Source: Bacillota bacterium
Lineage (GTDB): Bacteria; Bacillota; Clostridia; DSM-8532
Direction of reading: 5' to 3'
Assembly: GCA_023446675.1 (NCBI GenBank)
Contig: JAEXPO010000130.1
Location: forward strand, 1-6,032
Length of the DNA stretch: 6,032 bases
The translations under genes were made by a program, and so were the position numbers. This document shows, in pieces, positions 1 through 6,032 of the stretch (position 1 is its first letter; every line of letters starts with the position of its first letter). The notes under the pieces were generated by a model. The model made no database searches. It saw only the letters and a list, made by a program, of their open reading frames with translations, and was not told the DNA's origin.

Positions 1-477
1 GGCTCGCACTGTCCTGCGCCCGTTAATGTAAAGCTGCCGGGTCTGTGTGTCCATACCCGTATAAACCCGGTAAAGCCCGGTGGCGGGGTCATACAGCTCC
101 CAGCCCTCAAGCCTTCTTCCTCCTGAAATCGCCGCCTTTTCGCCGGGATAGGATTTAAAAAGAAGACGTGTGTTTTCCTGTCCTTCAAAGGGTTCAAAGC
201 ATAAGGTGGACCGCCTTAAGGGGTAGGTATTCTCTCCGTTTTGAAAAATATTGAAGAGCTCTACGTTTTCGGTGGTATAAGAGGGCTTGTAAACGCCCTC
301 CCTCAGGATAACCGTAATCCGGCCCCCGTTTTGGGAAGCAAGCTCCCTTGCCTTTATAAATGCTGCCTCCAGGGTTTGCAAAGGGCTTTCAAAGCTCCCC
401 GCACCCTTGTCGCTTCCGTTTTTAGTACTTACATATATTTCCACGTTCAATTGCTTTGCTTTCTCAAGCTGCTCCAT
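1..477 (-). CDS. Right-handed beta-helix protein, GH141-like, cytoplasmic paralog (3' end cut by window edge)
   Basis: The frame is open from an ATG at 477 to the window edge, giving 159 codons with no stop. The protein begins MEQLEKAKQLNVEIYVSTKN, with no signal peptide or membrane segment, so it is predicted to be cytoplasmic. Residues 13-42 (IYVSTKNGSDKGAGSFESPL, then a helix) match the conserved N-terminal cap of secreted/bacterial beta-helix carbohydrate enzymes (YVS-NGSD-G-G-ESP pattern). Residues 110-159 carry YPGEKAAISGG, then GW-LYD, then TRQLYINGRRTVRA, which parallels residues 606-654 of the upstream large protein (YPNEVPVLSGG, GW-LFD, TRQLYVDGRRAVRA). The two are therefore paralogs. 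Compared with the large protein, about 20 extra residues lie around 63-84. The gene starts 20 bp after the upstream stop, so co-transcription is very likely. The catalytic rungs lie beyond the edge. A glycoside hydrolase role on imported oligosaccharides is inference; a lyase or non-catalytic beta-helix remains possible. Confidence 0.88.
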   Translation of the reverse strand, partial: MEQLEKAKQLNVEIYVSTKNGSDKGAGSFESPLQTLEAAFIKARELASQNGGRITVILREGVYKPSYTTENVELFNIFQNGENTYPLRRSTLCFEPFEGQENTRLLFKSYPGEKAAISGGRRLEGWELYDPATGLYRVYTGMDTQTRQLYINGRRTVRA

Positions 478-484
478 AGCTGCA

Positions 485-490
485 TCCTTT
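485..490 (-). promoter_or_regulatory. Ribosome binding site deciding the ATG start at 477
   Basis: On the minus strand the sequence reads GGAAAGGATGCAGCTATGGAG. AAAGGA lies 7 nt before the ATG at 477, which is ideal spacing. The nearer ATG at 485 overlaps this site and opens a frame that stops after 12 codons. An in-frame GTG at 501, overlapping the upstream TGA as GTGA, has no Shine-Dalgarno sequence. The ATG at 477 is therefore preferred. Neither in-frame start would add a signal peptide. Confidence 0.75.
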
Positions 491-497
491 CCTTCCC

Positions 498-3400
498 TCA
501 CTCCGAACCGGCAGATACGCTTTTATAAATCCGGATATCGTCAACCGCCAGCTCACCGGCCACCGTTACCTCATTGCCGAACCGTATTTGATCGATTTCA
601 GGACTGGCGGCCCGGAAATTCTCCTGGCTCAAAAGGAGCGCGTTGTCAATGAACAGATCGAATTTCTGAGTAAAGGTGTTTACTACCATTTTCACGCTGT
701 ACCATTGATTGGTGTTAAAGGGGTAGAGCACGGAAACATTGCCGCCGCCCTTGTTGTTAACGAAATTCCCGTCCATCATCCCCAGGGTAATGGCAAAATC
801 CGAGGAGGCTCCCGCAAGGTAGGGCGCCAGGCGGAACCCCTGGGAGGAGGTGGACCTTATTTTGTATTCCAGGGTGATTTCGCCGTAGGAACCTTTGAAG
901 AACCTGTAGGAAACAACCGCCGTGCCGCCGCCGATACCGGTGCTGTCCAGCGCCATATACCGGTTTCCGGTTTCCTCGGCCACCCTTACCAGTCCTCCGG
1001 TTTGCACCTTGTTCCATTCGGTCATATTTCCGCCTGTAACGTATTCTTCAAAGTCGTCGTACAAAAGGTATTCCCCCTCCTGCGGATCTTCGGGGCGAAC
1101 CGGGGGCAGAATGTCGGCGTAGGCCGGCTCAATGCCTGCCGCGCTTTTTATACTCTCTGCCGCCGTGGGCCAGCTGCCGTCGGTGACATAAACCGTGTTT
1201 TCAAGCATGCCCGCCTGTGCCGCGGCCCCCAGGCTGTCGGTGAAGTTGCCGTCGGCCAGAACATTTCCCTTTGCGCCGTTGGCCATAAAGAACTTCTGGA
1301 CATTTTCAATCACGTTTCCGTTGGCACGCCAGTCGGAGGATCCCTGATCGAAGTACAGGGCACCGTGGTAATTAGGGATATTTTTGATGTAGTTATTCAC
1401 AACATAGGACACACCGTCGCTTCCCGAGGAGCTGCCCACCACATAAAACGCTCCGCCGTCGTGAAGGGTTGTCATGCAGTTATTTATGATATTGTAGGCA
1501 ATGAGGTTGTTTTTAGTAGCATTGGCGGGAACAACGGACCATCCCCAGCCGATATGGATGGCGCTGTAGGGCAGGTTTTCAAACTCATTGTGCACAATTT
1601 TCAGGGTGTCGGGATAAGCCGCGCTGACACCGGCCCCTGCCATGTACTCCACGGCCACGTGGTGGATATAATTGTTTGAAACCGTTATGTTTTTAAGCAG
1701 GTATTTGGGATCCGAGGGGTAGCGGTTGTTGATGTCGTTCATATCCACTTCTCCTATTTGAACGCCGCTTCCCGATATGTCAAAGAACTCATTGCCCACT
1801 ATGTCAATGTTCTGGCTTCCCTTAAGAATGTTCAGCCCTGTTGCGCCAAGCCCTGTAAAGCGGTTGCGCTCAAAGCGGACGGATTTTCCGGAGGAAAGAA
1901 CCACCGCCGCGTCGATAATAAATTCCTGCTTGTAGGTATTTCCCGGAAGGGCGGGCTCCCGCACGTAATTGGCCTGCACATCGGAATGCCCCACGTTAGT
2001 GCTGGGCCTGAGCCAGCCTGCGTAGCTGAAGGTAATGCCTTCAAAAGCCAGATCGTGAACCGGGCTGTCTTCATTTTCGCCTTTTACGGTTAAAAGCTCC
2101 GTTAATACGGGTACCGTAACCTGAACCTGGGACATGTCCTCCTCCACCAGGGGCATGTAGTAAAAATAATCCCCTGTTTTGTCCAGATACCATTCTCCGG
2201 GCTCATCCAAAAGCTCCAGGGCGTTTTCAATATACCAGGGCACGGTAGGAGCCGTGCTGCCCTTGTCCCGTCCATAGGACCAGCCGGGCTGATCCATAAC
2301 CAGGGTTGCCGTATTGCCCGAAACGCTGATGGTATCCACGCTGTAGCGAGGGCTGGTCCATCTTTCCTTGTAAACAAGCTCGATGTCGTCAATATTCTGC
2401 CATTGAGCCATTTCCGTCATGGAGGTGGTATGTCCTGTCTCATTAAAGGTGGCATTGGGAAGGCCCTCTTCACTTCTGGCGCGGACAGCCCTTCTGCCGT
2501 CCACATAGAGCTGGCGGGTATCAAGCCCGTTGGCAGGAGCCCTGTAAATATTGGTCTGCTCATCGAACAGCACCCAACCGGTGATTGCCTCTCCTCCGCT
2601 GAGAACCGGCACCTCATTGGGGTAGGCACGGTACACCACCTGAAAGCTCTTGGTTCCCGAGTCCCTTTCATCCAGCTCCAGGGTTTGGGAGAGCTTGTGT
2701 GTGCCGCCTCTTAAGTACACGTAAATATTTCCGGTCATTGAACCGTTTATGGCTCTTACTGCATCTTTCGCGGCAGCGACGGATTTAAAGGGAGCAGCCT
2801 CCGAGCCCGTACCCCCGTCGTTTCCGTTTACCGGATCCACATAAAAAGCAGCCTGGGTTCCGGAAGGCAGATAGAAAAAGCTCTTTGTGGTTATGTCACC
2901 GGTATTCCCGCCTCTTACAGCCACTACCTTTAAAAGCGTATCCGAAAGGGGCAGGGTAACAGCCGCCTTGCCGGCGCTTATCAGGGTTCCGTTTTCTGCC
3001 GTGCCTGAAGCGGCGTTATACAGGGGCTGCGAGCCGTCGGTGGTGTATAGGAGGGCGTCGGCGTAGAGTGCGCTGATGTCAATAGACTTTTCACCATGGA
3101 AATAGGCCTGGTGGTAGCTTAAAGGGTCCTCGATAACCGGCGTGTTTGGAAGGGCCGTGTAGGTTCGCTGGAGGCTGGCGGTTTCCACCCCTCCCGTATA
3201 GGCCACCGCTTTCAGCGGGGTGGTGTTACGGAGGGTAAGAGTGGTTCCGAAAGCACCATTTCCTAAAAGCGCTTCTCCGTTTGACGGGCCGGGAACCGTT
3301 CCGTCCAGGGTATAGTAGATGGTTTCGGCTCCCACAACCGAAAGCTCAACCTCAACTGTTTCACTTTGAAAGGATAGGTTTTCCGTAGCGCTTAAAACGG

Positions 3401-4439
3401 CCGGAGGCGTACCGGTTAAAGCGTAAGCCTCTTTGTAGACGGTAAGCTCCGTTTCAACACCTGTTCTTTCGCTTGTGAACACAGGAAGGAGGGACACCCT
3501 GTATACCTTGTCCAGGTCTGCGGGCAGGGTCACAGCCTCATCCCCGGCTCCCTCATAGCTGTATAGAACCGACGGAGTGTTGTCGGTTACATTGGTGTAA
3601 TAAATACGGTAACCGGAAAGCCTTTCCGGTGTTTCAGGCACATCAACCACAAGGCTTCCCCCCTGTGCCGTTACTTCAAAGCTTTTGCGCCCGCTTTCCT
3701 CCGCAAGGGTGTTAAAAAGGAAATTGTCGTACAGGGTTGTGATATTGGCAAAGGAAAACAAGCCCACAAAGCCTGTGTCCGTATAGCCGCCGAGGGTATC
3801 CAGGCTTTCATAGGAGACGATGGGCTCCGAAGCATCGTTGATATAGGCTTCCACCCTGTTTCCCTCAACGCGGATTTTCACCCGGAAGCTATCCCAGGGA
3901 ACCTGGCTTGCCGTAATGGCAGGCCCTCCCTTTGAGCTTATGGCAAGCCTGTCTGTGAGCCTTGTGGTGCCGTTTAGAAACGCCATAGCCGCCCCGGTAT
4001 CCATATAAACCTTGTTATGCACCCCCCAGCCGTTGGACCAGCCCGTTTTCTGGAACTGGAAGCCGAAATTTCCGCTGGTGGTGAAGCCCGCCAGTGTGAC
4101 GTCAAAGGACACCTCAAAGTTTTTGAATTGGGTATCCGGGTTGGTTGTAAAGCCGTAATCGAATACACCGATGGTGGAAGCGGTGGCAGGACCGAATTTA
4201 AGCTGCCCGTTTTCCAAGGTGACATTGGCCGTGTCGCCGGAGAACTTCCAGCTGTTTACAGTGCCGTCATTGTACACGGCGTTGGAGAGGGTACCGGAAT
4301 TAAAGTCCAGCAAATAGGCCTCATGCCCCTCAAAAAGAGAAGCACCGGTCTCTCCGTATGAAGGAGCCGACAGGCTTGTAAAGGTGAGGATGGCTGCCGC
4401 AAGGACAGCCAGGAAAAAAAGCATGACCGTTTTTTTCAT
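498..4439 (-). CDS. Secreted multidomain right-handed beta-helix protein, GH141-like glycoside hydrolase candidate (1313 aa)
   Basis: The start ATG has a strong Shine-Dalgarno site, and the N-terminus MKKTVMLFFLAVLAAAILTF followed by a small-residue stretch to about residue 29 is a classical Sec signal peptide. Domains as read: LamG/concanavalin-like sandwich (about 38-245); fibronectin III-like (about 250-340, with SGYRIYYTNV); two chitobiase/hexosaminidase C-terminal-like repeats (about 345-428 with YYTLDGTVPG, and 432-525 with LYTTDGSQPL); right-handed parallel beta-helix (about 531-1112); second LamG-like domain (about 1120-1313, opening LLYDDFEEY). The helix begins FYVDPVNGNDGGTGS and includes TRQLYVDGRRAVRARS, LAFEGITFSYAGW and Asn-rich rungs. 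It ends with AGIEPAYADILPP. This pattern resembles GH141, a family known for alpha-L-fucosidase and xylanase members. D994 (in LHDGGAFYV), D1031 and D1036 (in ALYFDQGSSDW) are candidate catalytic acids by inference. No dockerin, SLH or LPXTG anchor is seen, so the protein is probably released or held by carbohydrate binding. Family-level activity is unproven; a polysaccharide lyase or another beta-helix hydrolase such as GH120 is possible. Confidence 0.93.
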   Translation of the reverse strand: MKKTVMLFFLAVLAAAILTFTSLSAPSYGETGASLFEGHEAYLLDFNSGTLSNAVYNDGTVNSWKFSGDTANVTLENGQLKFGPATASTIGVFDYGFTTNPDTQFKNFEVSFDVTLAGFTTSGNFGFQFQKTGWSNGWGVHNKVYMDTGAAMAFLNGTTRLTDRLAISSKGGPAITASQVPWDSFRVKIRVEGNRVEAYINDASEPIVSYESLDTLGGYTDTGFVGLFSFANITTLYDNFLFNTLAEESGRKSFEVTAQGGSLVVDVPETPERLSGYRIYYTNVTDNTPSVLYSYEGAGDEAVTLPADLDKVYRVSLLPVFTSERTGVETELTVYKEAYALTGTPPAVLSATENLSFQSETVEVELSVVGAETIYYTLDGTVPGPSNGEALLGNGAFGTTLTLRNTTPLKAVAYTGGVETASLQRTYTALPNTPVIEDPLSYHQAYFHGEKSIDISALYADALLYTTDGSQPLYNAASGTAENGTLISAGKAAVTLPLSDTLLKVVAVRGGNTGDITTKSFFYLPSGTQAAFYVDPVNGNDGGTGSEAAPFKSVAAAKDAVRAINGSMTGNIYVYLRGGTHKLSQTLELDERDSGTKSFQVVYRAYPNEVPVLSGGEAITGWVLFDEQTNIYRAPANGLDTRQLYVDGRRAVRARSEEGLPNATFNETGHTTSMTEMAQWQNIDDIELVYKERWTSPRYSVDTISVSGNTATLVMDQPGWSYGRDKGSTAPTVPWYIENALELLDEPGEWYLDKTGDYFYYMPLVEEDMSQVQVTVPVLTELLTVKGENEDSPVHDLAFEGITFSYAGWLRPSTNVGHSDVQANYVREPALPGNTYKQEFIIDAAVVLSSGKSVRFERNRFTGLGATGLNILKGSQNIDIVGNEFFDISGSGVQIGEVDMNDINNRYPSDPKYLLKNITVSNNYIHHVAVEYMAGAGVSAAYPDTLKIVHNEFENLPYSAIHIGWGWSVVPANATKNNLIAYNIINNCMTTLHDGGAFYVVGSSSGSDGVSYVVNNYIKNIPNYHGALYFDQGSSDWRANGNVIENVQKFFMANGAKGNVLADGNFTDSLGAAAQAGMLENTVYVTDGSWPTAAESIKSAAGIEPAYADILPPVRPEDPQEGEYLLYDDFEEYVTGGNMTEWNKVQTGGLVRVAEETGNRYMALDSTGIGGGTAVVSYRFFKGSYGEITLEYKIRSTSSQGFRLAPYLAGASSDFAITLGMMDGNFVNNKGGGNVSVLYPFNTNQWYSVKMVVNTFTQKFDLFIDNALLLSQENFRAASPEIDQIRFGNEVTVAGELAVDDIRIYKSVSAGSE
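501..1082 (-). other. C-terminal LamG-like domain (residues about 1120-1313)
   Basis: The domain opens LLYDDFEEYVTGGNMTEWN and continues with sandwich strands such as GEITLEYKIRST, then WYSVKMVVNTFTQKFDLFID, then LAVDDIRIYKS at the very end. 'DDF...W' openings and 'VDDI.IY' closings are typical of LamG/concanavalin-like modules appended to secreted glycanases. It runs to the stop codon, with no further anchor. Sugar binding is inferred. Confidence 0.65.
1104..2849 (-). other. Right-handed parallel beta-helix domain (residues about 531-1112)
   Basis: The cap motif FYVDPVNGNDGGTGS is followed by PFKSVAAAKDAVR and YLRGGT. Later blocks are LSGGEAITGW, then TRQLYVDGRRAVRA, then GEWYLDKTGDYFYYMP. 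Repetitive rungs follow, with regular Asn and short hydrophobic strands (RFERNRFTGLGATGLNI, DIVGNEFFDISGSGVQIGE, ITVSNNYIHHV, LKIVHNEFENLPYSAIHIGW, NLIAYNIINNCM). The rung pattern N-I/F-x(4-8)-G-I is diagnostic of the fold. The order of blocks fits GH141-type proteins from memory; no profile search was possible. Confidence 0.8.
2865..3407 (-). repeat. Two tandem chitobiase-C-terminal-like (CHB_HEX_C / Fn3-associated) repeats
   Basis: Two diverged copies of an Ig-like module lie at about residues 345-428 (3156-3407) and 432-525 (2865-3146). Each has the hallmark turn: IYYTLDGTVPGPSN in the first and LLYTTDGSQPLYN in the second. Each is followed by an insert and a strand pair ending in LKAVAYTGG or LKVVAVRGG, then a YT/FFY strand. 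Such modules usually act as spacers or accessory domains in secreted Gram-positive glycanases. They precede the catalytic-type beta-helix. Confidence 0.7.
3705..4328 (-). other. N-terminal LamG/concanavalin-like domain (residues about 38-245)
   Basis: The segment opens with YLLDFNSGT and alternates beta-strand patterns typical of jelly-roll sandwiches, such as FEVSFDVTLAGF, then FGFQFQKTGW, then FRVKIRVEGNRVEAYIND. It closes with GFVGLFSF and LYDNFLF. The strand order and the closing 'YDN' strand are typical of LamG- or DUF1080-like sugar-binding modules. A carbohydrate-binding role is inferred from the fold. Confidence 0.6.
4353..4439 (-). other. Sec signal peptide of the large beta-helix protein
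   Basis: Residues 1-29 show a lysine-rich n-region (MKKT), a long hydrophobic core (VMLFFLAVLAAAILTF) and a polar c-region ending near SAPSYG before ETG. Cleavage around residue 29 is an estimate. There is no lipobox cysteine, so export as a soluble protein rather than a lipoprotein is expected. Confidence 0.85.
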
Positions 4440-4449
4440 AGTGTTCCTT

Positions 4450-4457
4450 CCTCCTTT
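4450..4457 (-). promoter_or_regulatory. Strong Shine-Dalgarno site of the large secreted protein
   Basis: The minus strand reads AAAGGAGG, then AAGGAACACT, then ATG. This is a near-complete anti-16S match 10 nt from the start, and it supports the ATG at 4439 and high translation of the exported protein. Confidence 0.8.
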
Positions 4458-4464
4458 AAATTCA

Positions 4465-4477
4465 GGGCTTTAAGCCC
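4465..4477 (-). repeat. Perfect 13-bp inverted repeat upstream of the Shine-Dalgarno site
   Basis: On the minus strand this is GGGCTTAAAGCCC: six-base arms around one central base, 7 nt upstream of the AAAGGAGG. As RNA it could form only a 4-bp stem with a 5-nt loop. As DNA it has the symmetry of a small operator. No U-tract follows, so it is not a terminator. No convincing promoter (-35/-10 pair) was found beside it, so any regulatory role is tentative. Confidence 0.3.
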
Positions 4478-4519
4478 GTTTTACCTGCGTGAAGTTCAAC
4501 TGGCAGAGCCTTAAGTTAA

Positions 4520-4558
4520 TTGAGCGACAGGCATAAACCTCACGGCGTGGCGCTCCAA
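4520..4558 (-). other. Candidate mRNA hairpin just after the permease stop
   Basis: On the minus strand the arm TTGGAGCG begins 2 nt after the TGA and can pair with CGCTCAA 24 nt further on, with one bulged G. The loop contains a further CACG/CGTG pair. AATTAACTT follows rather than a U-tract, so this looks more like a stability or processing stem than an intrinsic terminator. The 120-bp gap between the permease and the large gene is otherwise unremarkable. Confidence 0.25.
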
Positions 4559-4559
4559 C

Positions 4560-5456
4560 TCACTCCTTCACCGCACCCAGCATAACACCCTTTACAAAGT
4601 ACTTTTGTACAAAGGGGTATACCGCCACAATGGGAAGGGTGGATACAATGAGGGTGGCTGCCTTGGTAGCCTCCGGCGTAACCCGCGGAACCCCCGCTCC
4701 CGAGGTATCCCCCTGCATGGCCCTGTCCACAGCCATTTGCATAATGAGCTCCGACTCCTTTAAAATGCGGTAGAGAATAAATTGCAGAGTATGGTATTTC
4801 TGCTTCTGGACAAACATGAGGGTTGTGGTCCAGTCATTCCAGTGCATCACGGCCAGCCACAGGGAAATGGTTGCTATAACGGGCATGGAAAGGGGCAGAT
4901 AGATTCTGAAAAGGATCTGGTAGGTGTTGGCCCCGTCCAGCATGGCCGATTCCTCAAGACTTGCAGGTATGGTATAGAGATAGGACCGGATAACGATCAT
5001 GTTGTAAAAGGAAAACGCAACCGGGATGATATACACCCAGAAATTATTTATAAGATGAAGCTCCTTGTATAGCATAAAGGTGGGGATAAGTCCGCCGCTT
5101 ATAAAGGTGGGGATAATGAGCATGGTTATGAAAAAACCGCGGCCTGGCAGCTCCTTTTTTGAAAGAGCATAAGCGGCTGCCAGGGTAAAAAACAGGCCTG
5201 TCGCCGTTCCCAGAATAACCCGGAGCACCGTAACCACTATGGCCGAATGAAAAGCCCCGTTGGTTAATACGGTGATGTAATTCTCCAGTGTGAAAACCCT
5301 GGGAAACAGGGTAATTCCCCCTCTTGCCGTGTCGGCTCCGTCGTTTAGAGAAACAGCAAGCTGATTAACATAAGGGTAGAGAAACACAATGCACAAAAGG
5401 CTCATAAACAGGATATTGGCTATTCCAAAGGCTCTTTCGCCCAAGCTTCTTTTCAT
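4560..5456 (-). CDS. ABC sugar transporter permease, YtcP/LplC type (CUT1 family)
   Basis: This is an inner-membrane subunit of a carbohydrate ABC importer, pairing with the LplB-type permease encoded just upstream. From the ATG at 5456 it is 298 aa, the usual size for the family. It begins MKRSLGERAFGIANILFMSL and has about six hydrophobic segments (roughly 12-34, 70-98, 106-128, 138-158, 188-206, 264-284). The ATPase-docking EAA loop is clear at residues 168-192: EESAMLDGANTYQILFRIYL followed by PLSMP. The C-terminus, FVQKYFVKGVMLGAVKE, is typical of this subfamily. A TTG at 5480 in the same frame would add MKARFYFV but has no visible Shine-Dalgarno site. The ATG has only a GAGG 12 nt away, so the start is uncertain. 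No ATPase gene is in the window; relatives share an MsmX-type ATPase encoded elsewhere. The substrate is probably an oligosaccharide, inferred from the neighbouring glycanase-like genes. Confidence 0.93.
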   Translation of the reverse strand: MKRSLGERAFGIANILFMSLLCIVFLYPYVNQLAVSLNDGADTARGGITLFPRVFTLENYITVLTNGAFHSAIVVTVLRVILGTATGLFFTLAAAYALSKKELPGRGFFITMLIIPTFISGGLIPTFMLYKELHLINNFWVYIIPVAFSFYNMIVIRSYLYTIPASLEESAMLDGANTYQILFRIYLPLSMPVIATISLWLAVMHWNDWTTTLMFVQKQKYHTLQFILYRILKESELIMQMAVDRAMQGDTSGAGVPRVTPEATKAATLIVSTLPIVAVYPFVQKYFVKGVMLGAVKE

Positions 5457-5520
5457 GACAAAATAAAACCTCGCTTTCAAATGCAGGATGCTATTGCTTA
5501 GAATGGCTATTGTTAAGGGT

Positions 5521-6032
5521 TTACCAGATACCGATATTGCTTAATTTCTTGGAGATTTTATTTACTAAATACATAATAATAAAGGAAACCACGCCCTGCA
5601 TAAGTCCGAAGGCCGTTGAAAGGGAAAAATTGCCCTGCTGGAGACCGTACTTGTAAACAATGGTATTAATAACCTCGGTCTGCTGCTGGGTGTAGAGGTT
5701 TTGAAAGCCGATAATCTGCTCGAAATTGGCGTTTAGGATGCCACCGGCCGACAGAATGAACAGAATCATGGCGGTGGGAAGAATTCCCGGAAGGGTAATG
5801 TAAAAAACCTGCTTAAGCCTGCTGCAGCCGTCCATGACCGAGGCCTCGTAAAGCTGGGGATCAATGCCGGAAATAGCGGCAAGATACACGATGGTGCCCC
5901 AGCCGATTTCCTTGTAAACGCTGGAAAAGAAGATGACGCCCAGAAAGGAGTCCGGATCCATCAGGATATTGATGCGCTCCGCCTCCGGGCCCAGAAGGTA
6001 AAGCCGTAAATCGTTAAAGGAGCCGTAAAGCG
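5521..6032 (-). CDS. ABC sugar transporter permease, LplB type (CUT1 family), 5' part outside window
   Basis: The frame stays open from the right edge to TAA at 5521, giving 169 visible codons, about the C-terminal half of a protein normally some 300-320 aa long. An internal ATG at 5961 is not the start: the upstream in-frame codons (LYGSFNDLRLYLLGPEAERI, then NIL) continue the family pattern. The visible part shows SSVYKEIGWGTIVYLAAISG, and then the EAA loop at visible residues 61-85 (YEASVMDGCSRLKQVFYITL then PGILP). Two further hydrophobic segments follow, and the end NKISKKLSNIGIW is typical of LplB-like permeases. It forms the heterodimeric channel with the downstream YtcP-type permease; the gap is 64 bp (40 bp with the TTG start). 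A solute-binding lipoprotein gene is expected nearby, outside the window. Confidence 0.93.
   Translation of the reverse strand, partial: LYGSFNDLRLYLLGPEAERINILMDPDSFLGVIFFSSVYKEIGWGTIVYLAAISGIDPQLYEASVMDGCSRLKQVFYITLPGILPTAMILFILSAGGILNANFEQIIGFQNLYTQQQTEVINTIVYKYGLQQGNFSLSTAFGLMQGVVSFIIMYLVNKISKKLSNIGIW

Noticed and set aside
241..652. Two short plus-strand open frames (95 and 81 codons) near the left end
   Set aside because: Both are antisense to the minus-strand beta-helix genes, which show clear homology there. Neither has a ribosome site or a family pattern.
588..1679. Long plus-strand open frame of 363 codons opposite the large gene
   Set aside because: It lies wholly antisense to the conserved beta-helix coding region. 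It has no Shine-Dalgarno site and no recognisable domain, and its composition is what a mirror frame of a biased gene produces.
757..4225. Several other minus-strand frames of 65-96 codons inside the large gene
   Set aside because: They are shifted-frame shadows of the 1313-codon gene, with no starts, ribosome sites or domain signals of their own. There is no sign of a frameshift in the main frame.
4440..4559. Possible rho-independent terminator between the permease and the large gene
   Set aside because: Stems are present, but none is followed by a U-tract on the minus strand. The gap does not look like an operon end.
5521..5961. Reading the LplB-type permease as a short complete protein starting at the ATG at 5961
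   Set aside because: The frame stays open to the window edge, and the 23 upstream codons continue the family sequence. The ATG is internal and the gene is simply cut.

Overview
The window is a four-gene stretch from a carbohydrate-utilisation locus, with every gene on the minus strand. GC content is moderate (roughly half). The Shine-Dalgarno sites are strong and purine-rich, the permeases are LplB/YtcP-type, and the secreted protein has a classical signal peptide but no outer-membrane (SusC/SusD) partners. This points to a Gram-positive Bacillota, such as a plant- or glycan-degrading clostridium or a Paenibacillus relative. The species cannot be told from the sequence.

In transcription order (right to left): (1) the C-terminal half of an LplB-type ABC sugar permease, cut by the right edge (5521-6032). 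(2) A complete YtcP/LplC-type permease (4560-5456, or to 5480 if a TTG start is used). (3) A 120-bp gap holding a candidate hairpin, a perfect 13-bp inverted repeat and a strong Shine-Dalgarno site. (4) A large secreted modular protein of 1313 aa (498-4439): signal peptide, LamG-like domain, fibronectin-like domain, two chitobiase-C-terminal-like repeats, a right-handed parallel beta-helix resembling the GH141 group, and a second LamG-like domain. (5) After 20 bp, the first 159 codons of a second beta-helix protein (1-477), cut by the left edge. It is clearly paralogous to the beta-helix part of gene 4 but has no signal peptide.

The simplest joint reading is a secretion-import-digestion cassette. 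The large exported enzyme would bind and trim a polysaccharide outside the cell. The two permeases, with a solute-binding protein presumably encoded just beyond the right edge and an ATPase encoded elsewhere, would import the oligosaccharides. The signal-less paralog would continue the digestion in the cytoplasm. The fold and transporter calls rest on visible motifs. The substrate (pectic or fucosylated glycan, or xylan) and the catalytic activity are inference. No RNA genes, mobile elements, CRISPR arrays or convincing rho-independent terminators were seen.
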